Shown: positions 15,901 through 22,605 of the stretch, in pieces | Layout: each line of letters starts with the position of its first letter | Position numbering within the stretch: position 1 is the stretch's first letter | Source of the DNA: an uncultured Bacilli bacterium | GTDB lineage: Bacteria; Bacillota_I; Bacilli_A; RF39; UBA660 | DNA length: 23,043 nt | Assembly (NCBI GenBank): GCA_910587325.1 | Contig: CAJUKB010000024.1 | Location: 1 to 23,043, forward strand | Direction of reading: 5' to 3' | The notes under the pieces: generated by a model | What the model saw: only the letters and a program-made list of their open reading frames with translations | What the model was told of the DNA's origin: nothing | Databases searched by the model: none | Translations under genes and position numbers: made by a program

Positions 15901-16212
15901 ATTTGTAATGACAATATGCTTTTTTTCTTCTACTTTTTTTAAGGTTTCTAAACGTTTTATTTTTAGATCAGGAGATACAGCAAGAGCTACAGAAGATAAA
16001 AAGTCATCCATCGGAAAAAGAAGCACATCGTCGGTATATGTACTTAATAAAGAATATAACTGATTACTTTCATACAAAGAATTGGTAACAACTACAATAT
16101 TTTCCTTTTTACTTTCAAATAAAGAAAGCAAATAAAATACATTTAATTCCTTGGTTAAACCTGTAATCCTTATATTCACATCTTTGGGAAATTTCTCATC
16201 TAACCATTTCAT
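12982..16212 (-). CDS. mfd: Transcription-repair coupling factor Mfd
   Basis: A 1076-residue DNA translocase that displaces RNA polymerase stalled at lesions and recruits UvrA. Domain order is classical: UvrB-homology region (TATGTYAVRGFILDIF near residue 152), RNA-polymerase-interacting domain (about 400-465, DYVVHRSHGIGIY), RecG-like motor with Walker A GDVGFGKT (556-563), DEEQ (657-660), TLSATPIPRT, QIRGRVGRS and the TRG-type arginine region, then the C-terminal UvrA-mimic domain. It is about 100 residues shorter than the 1177-residue B. subtilis protein, mainly in the N-terminal half. ATG with GGAGG at four bases, eight bases after pth. Also contains a 14/16 parS-like sequence in the C-terminal part. 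Confidence 0.97.
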   Translation of the reverse strand: MKWLDEKFPKDVNIRITGLTKELNVFYLLSLFESKKENIVVVTNSLYESNQLYSLLSTYTDDVLLFPMDDFLSSVALAVSPDLKIKRLETLKKVEEKKHIVITNLTGYLKFLPPLKKGKEKELKLKINEEIKREEIIERLEEYGYKKDSLVTATGTYAVRGFILDIFSTFLEHPIRIEFFGDTIESIRYFDEDTQLSLNSIEEVGISPYDEITTDGHSSILDYLEHPIVTYYDYEQIEVAYKKLLEDILEYKKSKEIPLETEYMYKMEDFSITKEIYIDTIANINTSKLKTYSFQSLEIENFRANFEILKDKVHLWLKSKKTIVFCLSKENQIKQIKELFAVVHILKKEEVVENQINVLQKKINHGFIIDNYVVISEYDIEQVNAADIKYKNTLKIGKKVNSLNNLELGDYVVHRSHGIGIYNGVVTLTQMGLQKDFIQINYLGNDKVYIPVEKITTIFKYTDKDGTKPKINKLNSTSWELKKRQVQKKIKDISEELMRLYALRSNTKGISYVDYPMEDLFAMEFPYEETKDQLKAIEDVQNDLRSPVPMDRLLCGDVGFGKTEVAFRAMFKTILNNKQVLYLCPTTILSKQQYASALKRFSSYPIEIALLNRFTSSKETKRILEDLGNGKIDILFGTHRLLSEDVKCKNLGLLVVDEEQRFGVTHKEKIKTLKNDINILTLSATPIPRTMKMAMSGLRDLSIIDTAPVNRYPVQTYVIAENELIVKDAIYKELTRKGQIFILYNKVASISDFCDKLRRLIPEARIHFAHGQMTKKELDDIMESFVNYEFDILVCTTIIETGIDIPNANTLIIYDADHFGLSQLYQIRGRVGRSDKIAYAYLLYDNKKVLNDIAVKRLQAIKDFTELGSGYRIAMRDLSLRGAGDILGSEQAGFIDSVGISLYTKMVEEEIKRLNGEEVEEDTDTKSLINVSTHISDAYVRDEDIKIEIHQMINEVEDEISLKRVRKILEDRFGKITEEIEVYMYEEWFEKLAKKLNILHVKQTERMVEVEIPEEYSSKVKGDKLFFEAYNINPNFSFKYLNKKIVINLLIKRGEKHFLYSLVSLLELIVRDVEED
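13205..13220. other. Second, weaker parS-like sequence inside mfd
   Basis: TGTTTCACGTGTAAAA matches the parS consensus TGTTTCACGTGAAACA at 14 of 16 positions; mismatches at positions 12 and 15 break the right half. It codes FHVKQT in Mfd, so the match may be chance. Recorded because it lies within 10 kb of the better site. Confidence 0.25.
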
Positions 16213-16220
16213 ATTACCTC

Positions 16221-16769
16221 CTAAGAATTGTATTTATTCATTGTTCTTTCAATGCCATCTTGAATAAAAGCTTCTATGATTTCATTATAGACTTTATAGT
16301 TTTCATTTAAAGTATTCATTTCTTCTTTAGAAAACTTACCTAATACATATTGAATAGTATCTTTCTTTTTATCATGCGAAATTCCTATTTTTAATCTAGC
16401 AAAGGAATCCGTATTTAATGCAGCAATAATGGATTTAATACCATTATGTCCTCCAGAAGAGCTATCTTTCTTGAGTTTATGTTTACCAAATTCAATATCC
16501 ATATCATCTTGAATTATTAAAATATCACTTGGTTCTATATCATAATATTTACTTGCTTGCACAACGGAAATACCAGAATTATTCATATAAGTCATTGGCT
16601 TTAAAAACATAGCTTTTTCATTCATTACATTCACTATTTGATATAAACCATCAAATTTCTTTTGCCAACTTGTATTATTCAAATAATGGTCTACAACCAT
16701 AAAACCTACGTTATGACGAGTATTTTCATATTCTTTTCCAATATTTCCTAAACCAACAATTAATTTCAT
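16221..16769 (-). CDS. pth: Peptidyl-tRNA hydrolase
   Basis: A 182-residue enzyme that cleaves peptidyl-tRNA released prematurely from ribosomes, recycling tRNA. Conserved elements: GLGNIGKEYENTRHN with catalytic H19, KPMTYMNNSG with N63/N64, the acidic loop IIQDDMDIEFGK (D89-D91), and SSSGGHNGIKSI with H108. Length matches the family (about 185-195). A GAGGG sequence lies nine bases before the ATG. In B. subtilis pth also directly precedes the mfd region (pth-fin-mfd); fin is not present between them here. It follows trmN6 after six bases and belongs to the same run. Confidence 0.96.
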   Translation of the reverse strand: MKLIVGLGNIGKEYENTRHNVGFMVVDHYLNNTSWQKKFDGLYQIVNVMNEKAMFLKPMTYMNNSGISVVQASKYYDIEPSDILIIQDDMDIEFGKHKLKKDSSSGGHNGIKSIIAALNTDSFARLKIGISHDKKKDTIQYVLGKFSKEEMNTLNENYKVYNEIIEAFIQDGIERTMNKYNS

Positions 16770-16775
16770 TTTTAT

Positions 16776-17483
16776 CTACCCTCTAAATATATTTTTATAA
16801 CTTTTATAATCATTTATGTACAAAGGAATATTAACCTTCAAAGCATTATTAGCATTCTTAATACATTTTATCAAAACTATCGTAGCATTAGTACTCGTAT
16901 TTGTATAAACAAATTGAATTTGCTTAGCAATAATGTGTTCTTTTTCACATAAATATAAAATTTCTTCTAATCTCTCAGGTATATGTACCAAATAAAAAGT
17001 TCCATTTTCTTTTAAGGCATATTTTACAATTTTGAATAGCTCTTTTAAATCTAAACAAATTTCATGACGAGCAATAGCTTTATTTTTATTTTCATTAATT
17101 AAAGAACTTTCTTGGTATTTAAAGTAAGGTGGATTAGCTACTATTACGTCAAAATTATTTCCCGGGAAATATTGGGAAATATTTTTTACATCATCATGAA
17201 TGAGTTTTATTTGATTTTCTTTTTTATTTAAAGTAATACTTTCCTTAGCTAATTCAGCAATATATTTTTGAATTTCAAATCCAACAATTTCATTTGGGAA
17301 ATAATAAGACAAAATAAGAGGTACTACCGAATTGCCTGTACATACATCCAAGATTTTACTAGAAGAATCTAGTTTTCCTACAAATTCTGCGAGTAAGATA
17401 GAATCTAAAGAAAACTTAAAGACTTCACTATCTTGAACAATTTTATAATTTTCATAGTCATACAAATCATTTATTACTTTCAT
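16776..17483 (-). CDS. trmN6: tRNA1(Val) A37 N6-methyltransferase (TrmN6/YabB type)
   Basis: A 235-residue SAM-dependent N6-adenine methyltransferase. The SAM loop reads ILDVCTGNSVVPLIL (44-58), the acidic end of strand two is at E70, and the catalytic NPPY (117-120) follows FDVIVA. The N-terminus with FKFSLDSILLA is typical of the YabB/YfiC group, whose E. coli member methylates A37 of tRNA-Val1. The assignment to that exact tRNA base is by family and by order, because yabB lies two genes after yaaT (ricT) in B. subtilis. It overlaps the ricT end by 17 bases, so translation is coupled; only a weak ribosome site (AGTGA) is seen. The yabA, yazA and rsmI genes of the Bacillus order are missing from this interval. 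Confidence 0.85.
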   Translation of the reverse strand: MKVINDLYDYENYKIVQDSEVFKFSLDSILLAEFVGKLDSSSKILDVCTGNSVVPLILSYYFPNEIVGFEIQKYIAELAKESITLNKKENQIKLIHDDVKNISQYFPGNNFDVIVANPPYFKYQESSLINENKNKAIARHEICLDLKELFKIVKYALKENGTFYLVHIPERLEEILYLCEKEHIIAKQIQFVYTNTSTNATIVLIKCIKNANNALKVNIPLYINDYKSYKNIFRG

Positions 17484-18258
17484 TGTTTAAGTTCACTTCT
17501 TTAATTTCATTACCACAATCTAATTTGATTTTGCGATTTAATATATCTACGGAAACTACTTTTCCTTTACTATTTTCTATTGTTACAATATCTCCAACAC
17601 TCGGAAGTCCTTTTTGGGCTTCCAAATAATTTTGATCTTCATAAGCAAGACAACATAAAAGTCTACCACAACAGCCATTGATTTTAGAAGGGTTTAAAGC
17701 CAAATTTTGATTCTTTGCCATATTCATGGAAACTGATTCTAAAGAATCTAGAAAACTTGCACAACATAACTCTCTTCCACATTGTCCAATTCCTCCAACA
17801 CTACATGCCTTGTCTCTTGCTCCTATTTGTCTTAATTCAATTCTTGTACGATAAATCGCCGCAAGTTTTCTTGTTAATTCTCTAAAATCCACTCTTTCAT
17901 CCGCAGTAAAATTAAGAAGTAATTGTTTTTTATCAAAAGTAAAACTTGAAGATAAAAAACGCATACCTAAATCAAGTTCATCTGCAAGCTCTTGGGCTTT
18001 TTTTAAGGCTTGGTCCGCATCTTTCAAATTTGCTAAATGTTTTTTATAATCTTCTTTTGTTGTCAATCTCAAAATATCCTTAAAGTTTTCTTGGTTTTTA
18101 ATTAAATCGCTTTCTTTGATTTTTTCTACAACTTTTCCATATTGTAATCCTTTTTCCGTTTCTACAATAACACAAACATTGTTATTAATTTTCAAATCAT
18201 GAGCATTAAAATAATAAACTTTTCCTTTATCATTAAACTTAACACCATATATATTCAT
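17467..18258 (-). CDS. ricT: RicT (YaaT), PSP1-domain regulator
   Basis: A 263-residue PSP1-domain protein matching YaaT. The N-terminus gives YGVKFNDKGKVYYF; the middle RTRIELRQIGARDKACSVGGIGQCG is a family signature. Cysteines 152, 160, 165, 166, 196, 197, 202 and 203 are arranged in pairs (ELCC, GCCGRLLCC). In Bacillus, RicT forms a complex with RicA and RicF that carries [4Fe-4S] clusters, promotes mRNA maturation by RNase Y and affects Spo0A phosphorylation and hence sporulation and biofilm. GGAGG precedes the ATG by eight bases and lies in the end of holB. The order holB-ricT is as in Bacillus. Confidence 0.94.
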   Translation of the reverse strand: MNIYGVKFNDKGKVYYFNAHDLKINNNVCVIVETEKGLQYGKVVEKIKESDLIKNQENFKDILRLTTKEDYKKHLANLKDADQALKKAQELADELDLGMRFLSSSFTFDKKQLLLNFTADERVDFRELTRKLAAIYRTRIELRQIGARDKACSVGGIGQCGRELCCASFLDSLESVSMNMAKNQNLALNPSKINGCCGRLLCCLAYEDQNYLEAQKGLPSVGDIVTIENSKGKVVSVDILNRKIKLDCGNEIKEVNLNNESNK

Positions 18259-18261
18259 ACT

Positions 18262-19086
18262 TTAATCCTCCAAACTGAATACGAAATAATCTAAAAGTAA
18301 ATTCACATTAACATTATAATTTAAACGATCTATTACTTCATTTACTAAAGATATTCGCTTTATAATTTCTTGAAAAGACAATTCTCTTAATACTTCCAAC
18401 TTTTCTACAATTGGTTTGCCATTTAGTAAATCCAAATAAATATTTAAAATAATTTGAAAGAAAGCAAGTACTTCTTCTTTTTCTAACTTCTCATCAAGAA
18501 TAACTTTATTATAAAGGATACTTTTATTTTTTTCTACTTCTATTCTATATAAATAATCTTCTGCTAATTCTTTAATTTTTTCCTCTATCAGTTGTGATTG
18601 TTCCGTATCATAATACGCTTTTATAATTTCACAACGGCTTTTAATTGTATTAATCACATTTTCTTTATTATTGGTAATTAAAAATCCAAGAATATTTGGT
18701 TCTGGTTCTTCTATAAACTTTAGCATTGTATTAGCAGAAGAAGCATTAAACTTTTCGGCGCCATTAATAATATAAATGTTATATCTTGAAAGATAAGGAA
18801 TCCCTACAAAATCATTCTTTAATTCTTCCATTTGACTTTTTTTAATAGCTTGTCCATCGGGGGCAATAATCTTTAAAGAAGGAAGACTATTTGTTTCTAT
18901 TAAATGACATAAATTACATTTTTTACAAGAAGAATCGAATTCATTTGGACAATTGAATATCTTACAAAGTTCTAATATATCAAGAAGTATTGCATTTCTA
19001 TCATTCGTTTCCATTAAAAAAACATGAGATAATTTATTCTCATTGAATTTTTTTACTAAAGATTTTAATTCAGCATTTTTTATCAA
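18262..19086 (-). CDS. holB: DNA polymerase III delta-prime subunit
   Basis: A 274-residue clamp-loader subunit. As expected for delta-prime, it has no P-loop: the usual GxxGxGK position is replaced by METNDRNAILL. A four-cysteine cluster (CPNEFDSSCKKCNLC) matches the zinc module of the DnaX/HolB group. FNASSANTMLKFIEEPEPN and the arginine finger-type motif IKSRCEI are clear. It loads the sliding clamp with DnaX and HolA. The start is TTG (19086) with AGGTGG four bases upstream, following the bofA stop by 17 bases. In Bacillus tmk, yaaQ and yaaR lie between bofA and holB; these are absent here. Confidence 0.93.
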   Translation of the reverse strand: MIKNAELKSLVKKFNENKLSHVFLMETNDRNAILLDILELCKIFNCPNEFDSSCKKCNLCHLIETNSLPSLKIIAPDGQAIKKSQMEELKNDFVGIPYLSRYNIYIINGAEKFNASSANTMLKFIEEPEPNILGFLITNNKENVINTIKSRCEIIKAYYDTEQSQLIEEKIKELAEDYLYRIEVEKNKSILYNKVILDEKLEKEEVLAFFQIILNIYLDLLNGKPIVEKLEVLRELSFQEIIKRISLVNEVIDRLNYNVNVNLLLDYFVFSLED

Positions 19087-19103
19087 AATACCACCTACTT
19101 ACT

Positions 19104-19292
19104 TCACTTTGTCATAAAAAACATGGCAACTAATGATACAAGTCCCGGAATCCCTAAAAAAGTAACCGTTCCTAACGTAAAAACATTGATAGGAATAACA
19201 ACATTTAAGGAATTTATACAAAGATTAAGTCCATATAATAATACAAATGCAAATATAAATTTTTTAACTAAAGAAAATACTTTTTTTAGCAT
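19104..19292 (-). CDS. bofA: BofA, inhibitor of pro-sigma-K processing
   Basis: A 62-residue membrane protein of the BofA family. A short basic N-terminus (KKVFSLVKKF), then two hydrophobic segments (IFAFVLLYGLNLCI and VTFLGIPGLVSLVAMFF) joined by VVIPINVFT. The FLGIPGL motif is typical. In Bacillus, BofA sits with SpoIVFA in the outer forespore membrane and holds SpoIVFB inactive until a forespore signal arrives; only the mother cell makes it. The ATG at 19292 lies behind AAGGTGAT; a GTG at 19301 is inside this ribosome site and is not used. Location after recR agrees with Bacillus (recR-yaaL-bofA), and a sigma-E-like promoter lies directly upstream, overlapping the recR end. Confidence 0.92.
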   Translation of the reverse strand: MLKKVFSLVKKFIFAFVLLYGLNLCINSLNVVIPINVFTLGTVTFLGIPGLVSLVAMFFMTK

Positions 19293-19310
19293 GTTTATCA
19301 CCTTTATTTA

Positions 19311-19339
19311 AGTATATGGGCCAAACCTAAAATTTATTA
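19311..19339 (-). promoter_or_regulatory. Sigma-E-like promoter of bofA
   Basis: Minus strand TAATAAA (19333-19339) fits the -35 pattern ZHATAXX. Fourteen bases later CATATACT (19311-19318) matches CATACAnT in 7 of 8. Predicted start near 19304 leaves only a short leader with the SD at its 5' end. bofA is sigma-E dependent in Bacillus. Confidence 0.55.
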
Positions 19340-19939
19340 TTCCGAAATTTGTTTTCTATCATCTAACGCCTTATCTAGTGTAACAGTATCCATATAATCT
19401 ATATCTGCTCCAATTGGTATACCATAGGAAAGCCTAGAAATGACAACGTCTTTTTTTTCTAATATTTTCTTAATAAAAAGAGTTGTAGTTTCACCTTCAA
19501 TATTAGATTTTAAAGCCAAAATCAGCTCTGGCTTATTTAATTTATCTATTCTATCTAATAAACTAGGAAGATTAATATCTTCATAACCAATTCCCTCTGT
19601 TGGAGAGATTAAACCACCTAACACATGATAAACACCTTTAAAATTTCCGGCTTTTTCAAAAGTAAATACGCTTTTGTAGTCTTCTAATACACAGACAACA
19701 TTCTTATCTCTTCTCTCATCACTACAAATGTCACATACTTCTTTGTCGGTAATATGACCACATATTTTACAAGGTCGTAACGTATTTTTAGCTTCTACCA
19801 AATTCACACTAAAATCTTCAATTTGTTCTGTTGTCATATCTAAAGTGGATAACGCCATACGTTCTGCACTTTTTTCTCCAATTCCCGGAAGTTTCTTATA
19901 ATATTCTATAATACTCTCTAACTGCTTAGGATAAATCAT
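19337..19939 (-). CDS. recR: Recombination protein RecR
   Basis: A 200-residue ring-forming protein that, with RecO, loads RecA on gaps covered by SSB. The helix-hairpin-helix LPGIGEKSAERMAL is at 17-30; the zinc finger uses C57, C60, C69 and C72; the Toprim segment has VLEDYKSV, YHVLGGLISP and the RLSYGIPIGAD end. Length is the same as the family. Its ATG overlaps the ybaB stop (TAATG), so translation is coupled. ybaB-recR after dnaX is the usual order in most bacteria. Confidence 0.97.
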   Translation of the reverse strand: MIYPKQLESIIEYYKKLPGIGEKSAERMALSTLDMTTEQIEDFSVNLVEAKNTLRPCKICGHITDKEVCDICSDERRDKNVVCVLEDYKSVFTFEKAGNFKGVYHVLGGLISPTEGIGYEDINLPSLLDRIDKLNKPELILALKSNIEGETTTLFIKKILEKKDVVISRLSYGIPIGADIDYMDTVTLDKALDDRKQISE

Positions 19940-20229
19940 TAGAAAAGTCCACCTAAACCACCTAGAGAACCCATTTTATCTTCTATTTCTTTGTCTATCT
20001 TACTTGTTGCATCTTTACTTGCTAAAACAATCATATCTTCAAGAATTTCCAAATCGTCAGGTTCTAGTTTTCCTTTAATTTTAATGGAAACCATTTCCTT
20101 TTTTCCATTATAAACCACTTCCACCATTTCGGAATTTCCTGTAAACAATGTACTATCAATCTCCTCTTTCTTTTTTTGCATATCCCTTTGCATTTTTTGT
20201 GCTTGTGCCATTAAATTTTGCATATTCAT
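19939..20229 (-). CDS. ybaB: YbaB/EbfC nucleoid-associated protein
   Basis: A 96-residue DNA-binding protein (YaaK/EbfC). The N-terminal coiled helix rich in Gln, Met and Lys (NLMAQAQKMQRDMQKKKEEID) forms the dimer arm, followed by the strand VEVVYNGKKEMVSIKI and the C-terminal helix; the end is GLGGLF. It binds duplex DNA as a tweezer-like dimer and coats the nucleoid in species tested. Start ATG 20229 with GAAGGAAAG; an in-frame ATG two codons later is possible. Lies between dnaX and recR in the common arrangement. Confidence 0.94.
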   Translation of the reverse strand: MNMQNLMAQAQKMQRDMQKKKEEIDSTLFTGNSEMVEVVYNGKKEMVSIKIKGKLEPDDLEILEDMIVLASKDATSKIDKEIEDKMGSLGGLGGLF

Positions 20230-20253
20230 TTTTCTTTCCTTCTTTCCATTTTT

Positions 20254-21981
20254 CTATTTTATTTCTACATGCTCTTCATTAAACATAGTCAAAATATCCG
20301 TATAATCTGTATATTGTGACTCACTATCTCGTGAAGAATCATTTTTAGATGTATCTCTTTTTTCTGTATGTGGATAACTAGGTTCTTCCAGCATTTCATA
20401 AACATACTTTTCTTTCAACTTTTTTATATATTCTTTTTTATTTTGTTCCCAATCTAAAGTAGTTAAAGCAATAAAATGGATAGAACTTCCAATTATCTCT
20501 TCATACTTATTTTCAATTTTTTCTATATTATTATTAAATCTTTCTACAATGCTTTCTTGATTGTCCGTAATAATATGAATTGTTGGAGATGCGAGTACTA
20601 ATTCCGAATCAATAATAATAGACTTTATTTCATTTGTACTTTCTAAAGTAGTATTAAATTGTAGCCACTTCTCTTTACTTTCTAAAAGTAGAGATTTATC
20701 AGCTTTAGCAAAACAATTGTTGACTCTTACTTTCTTTAAGTCTACAAGATAGTGTAAATACTCTTCCTCTTCTTTAGAAGAAGTTTCTATCATTATATTC
20801 TCTACCTTTTTATCTTCTTGTGATTCTAATTTTATTGTTTTCCTTTCTTTAACAAAGGTTGTTTTATCTTTTGCTTCTATGTTTGTCTTCTCTTCCTCAT
20901 GAACTACTTGTTTTTTAGAAGAAGTTTCTACTAAAGTTTCTCTTACTCCTTCATTACCAATCGTTACATTCTTAATTAAAACCAAAAAGATTAAAATAAA
21001 TGGGTCAACATTGATGTTTATTTTATTTATCAATTCATTCAATTCAAATATAGTATCTTTTAGTTTTAAATATTCCTGATTTTGGTTTGCTGTTTTTAAG
21101 TTAATGGCTTCTATAAAAATTTGGTCTATTAATTTTTTCAAAAAAACTTTATAATCCATAGAAGATTTTTCCATACTATCAAATATGTTTTTTAATTGTT
21201 CATAACTATTTTCTATAAAATACTTTACAATGTTTTTAATTTGAATCATAGAAACGGAACCATAATTATTTAAAACTGTATCTAAATCTATACTATCATT
21301 GCTTGTGCATAACTGATTTAAAATACTTAAAGCATCTCTACATCCACCTTCAGATAGATAAGAAATCTCTTGGATTGCCTCGTCTGTAATCGTGATATTT
21401 TCTATTTTAGCAATATTTTTTAAATGCATAGTTAGTTCTTCATTTGTTAACTTTTTAAAATCATATCTCTGGCAACGTGAAAGAATAGTAATCGGTACAC
21501 TTTCAATATTGGTAGTTGCTAAAATAAAAACAATATGACTTGGAGGTTCTTCCAATGTTAATAATAATGCATTAAATGCACTTTGTGATAACATATGAAC
21601 TTCATCTATAATATATACTTTATATTTGCTAAATGATGGAGCAATTTTTACATTGTTAATAAGTTCTCTTATCTCGTCTACTCCATTGTTAGAGGCTGCA
21701 TCAATTTCAATAATATCTGCATTGGTATCTGTATTTTGACAACTACTACATGTTCCACATGGAACACCATCTTTAGGATTCTCACAATTAATTGTTTTTG
21801 CGAATATCTTTGCTGTACTCGTTTTTCCTGTTCCTCTAGGACCTGTAAATATATAAGCATGAGATATCTTATTACTTTTCATCGCATTTTTAAGCATTTC
21901 TATAGAATATTTCTGTCCTACAATTTCATCAAATGTTTTTGGCCTATATTTTCTATATAAAACTTTATAATCGTTTGCCAT
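20254..21981 (-). CDS. dnaX: DNA polymerase III gamma/tau subunit
   Basis: A 575-residue clamp-loader ATPase. N-terminus VLYRKYRPKTFDEIVGQ, Walker A GPRGTGKT (47-54), zinc module C66, C75, C78 and C81, Walker B DEVH (126-129), and sensor SRC (168-170). After about residue 370 the protein turns to a low-complexity Lys/Glu/Thr linker (KTNIEAKDKTT...) and a C-terminal domain, as in tau. It binds the polymerase and helicase and drives clamp loading with HolB and HolA. ATG with GAGGGG upstream and an extended -10 (TGCTATAAT) at 22002-22010. First gene of the long run to mfd. Confidence 0.96.
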   Translation of the reverse strand: MANDYKVLYRKYRPKTFDEIVGQKYSIEMLKNAMKSNKISHAYIFTGPRGTGKTSTAKIFAKTINCENPKDGVPCGTCSSCQNTDTNADIIEIDAASNNGVDEIRELINNVKIAPSFSKYKVYIIDEVHMLSQSAFNALLLTLEEPPSHIVFILATTNIESVPITILSRCQRYDFKKLTNEELTMHLKNIAKIENITITDEAIQEISYLSEGGCRDALSILNQLCTSNDSIDLDTVLNNYGSVSMIQIKNIVKYFIENSYEQLKNIFDSMEKSSMDYKVFLKKLIDQIFIEAINLKTANQNQEYLKLKDTIFELNELINKININVDPFILIFLVLIKNVTIGNEGVRETLVETSSKKQVVHEEEKTNIEAKDKTTFVKERKTIKLESQEDKKVENIMIETSSKEEEEYLHYLVDLKKVRVNNCFAKADKSLLLESKEKWLQFNTTLESTNEIKSIIIDSELVLASPTIHIITDNQESIVERFNNNIEKIENKYEEIIGSSIHFIALTTLDWEQNKKEYIKKLKEKYVYEMLEEPSYPHTEKRDTSKNDSSRDSESQYTDYTDILTMFNEEHVEIK

Positions 21982-22001
21982 ACAATCCCCTCACACCATC
22001 A

Positions 22002-22010
22002 ATTATAGCA
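22002..22010 (-). promoter_or_regulatory. Extended -10 promoter before dnaX
   Basis: TGCTATAAT on the minus strand is a perfect extended -10; the -35 at 17 bases (GATAAT) is weak, as is usual for extended -10 promoters. It lies between the tadA stop (22026) and the dnaX ATG (21981), giving a short leader of about 15 bases. Confidence 0.5.
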
Positions 22011-22025
22011 TAAAAAAACAATTTA

Positions 22026-22448
22026 TTATCGCATATTTTGAAAAAAATTAGATAATAATTGTTGATAAGTATCTATATTATTTTTACTTTCTATTTTTTG
22101 AAAATTCGTTTTGGTAAATTCATGTTTATAATCTAATTTATCTAGTAAATAATAAACATTTTTAATACGACTTTGTTTTATTATTTCCATACACATATTA
22201 CAAGGTTTTAAAGTAACGTATAAATCATAATCGGAAAGATTCCAACTTTTTAATTTTTTAGCAGCTTCTCGTATACATAGAATTTCTGCATGAGCTGTTA
22301 TATCTTTAGTTTTCTCTTTTAAATTATATTTTTTCGATATTACTTTTTGACTTTTCACTAAAACAGCTGATACCGGAATCTCTCCTTTTTTATATGCTTT
22401 ATTTGCTAATTTAATCAATAAATTTATAATATCATTATTTTCAATCAT
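22026..22448 (-). CDS. tadA: tRNA-specific adenosine deaminase TadA
   Basis: A 140-residue zinc deaminase that converts A34 of tRNA-Arg(ACG) to inosine. The cytidine-deaminase fold active site is seen as H53-A-E55 (proton shuttle Glu) and P-C83-x-x-C86, with EIPVSAVLV before. It is at the short end of the family (150-160), with a trimmed C-terminus. The ATG at 22448 has AAAGGTGAG eight bases upstream; a GTG at 22481 would add 11 residues but lies in the stem of the SRP RNA. No separate promoter is seen between the SRP RNA and tadA, so tadA depends on read-through of the SRP RNA terminator or an unseen start. The neighbours tadA-scr-dnaX occur in Bacillus in that order; here the RNA lies before tadA. 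Confidence 0.93.
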   Translation of the reverse strand: MIENNDIINLLIKLANKAYKKGEIPVSAVLVKSQKVISKKYNLKEKTKDITAHAEILCIREAAKKLKSWNLSDYDLYVTLKPCNMCMEIIKQSRIKNVYYLLDKLDYKHEFTKTNFQKIESKNNIDTYQQLLSNFFQNMR

Positions 22449-22469
22449 ACTTCTCACCTTTATATCAAT

Positions 22470-22546
22470 AAAAAAGTGCACACGAATAGAGACTGATGTG
22501 GCTGCTATCTTCCGATTCTGACCAAGTTACAATATATTCGTTGCAC
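22470..22546 (-). ncRNA. ffs: Minimal SRP (4.5S-type) RNA without Alu domain
   Basis: Minus strand GGTCAG, AATCGGAAGAT and AGCAGCC are the conserved SRP domain: a GGAA tetraloop closed by ATC/GAT, and a symmetric internal loop for Ffh binding. The outer helix is GTGCAACGAATA with TATTCGTGTGCAC, complementary except for one extra base. A T tract (TTTTTTA) follows the closing stem as terminator. The mature RNA is about 71-77 bases. It binds Ffh and catalyses the SRP-FtsY cycle. The gene has a clean promoter with the start exactly at the helix. Bacillus scRNA is about 270 bases with an Alu domain; this form resembles short Mollicutes-type RNAs. Confidence 0.92.
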
Positions 22547-22552
22547 AAATAG

Positions 22553-22581
22553 ATAATATCAGTTTTTCAAGTATATTTCAA
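22553..22581 (-). promoter_or_regulatory. Sigma-A promoter of the SRP RNA
   Basis: Minus strand TTGAAA (22576-22581), 17-base spacer, TATTAT (22553-22558). A start seven bases later falls on the first G of the SRP RNA helix (22546). Its -35 is separated from a parS-like site by one base. Confidence 0.75.
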
Positions 22582-22582
22582 T

Positions 22583-22598
22583 AGTTTCACGTGAAACT
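22583..22598. other. parS-like ParB (Spo0J) binding site
   Basis: AGTTTCACGTGAAACT, a perfect 16-base palindrome. It agrees with the parS consensus TGTTTCACGTGAAACA at the 14 central positions and differs only in the outermost pair. parS sites cluster near oriC in Firmicutes and dnaX is an oriC-near gene, so location supports the call. ParB would bind here, spread, and recruit SMC. Confidence 0.85.
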
Positions 22599-22605
22599 TT
22601 AAAAA

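Noticed and set aside
19123..19311. Open frame on the + strand opposite bofA
   Set aside because: Mirror of a hydrophobic coding region; bofA has the family motif, a start site and context.
20254..21981. Programmed frameshift in dnaX giving a short gamma form
   Set aside because: I found no A-rich slippery heptamer with a following strong hairpin at the end of the ATPase part; most Firmicutes do not use one.
22583..22598. Palindrome read as a transcription terminator for the gene at the right edge
   Set aside because: The sequence has the full parS core and no U tract on the side needed; parS explains it better.
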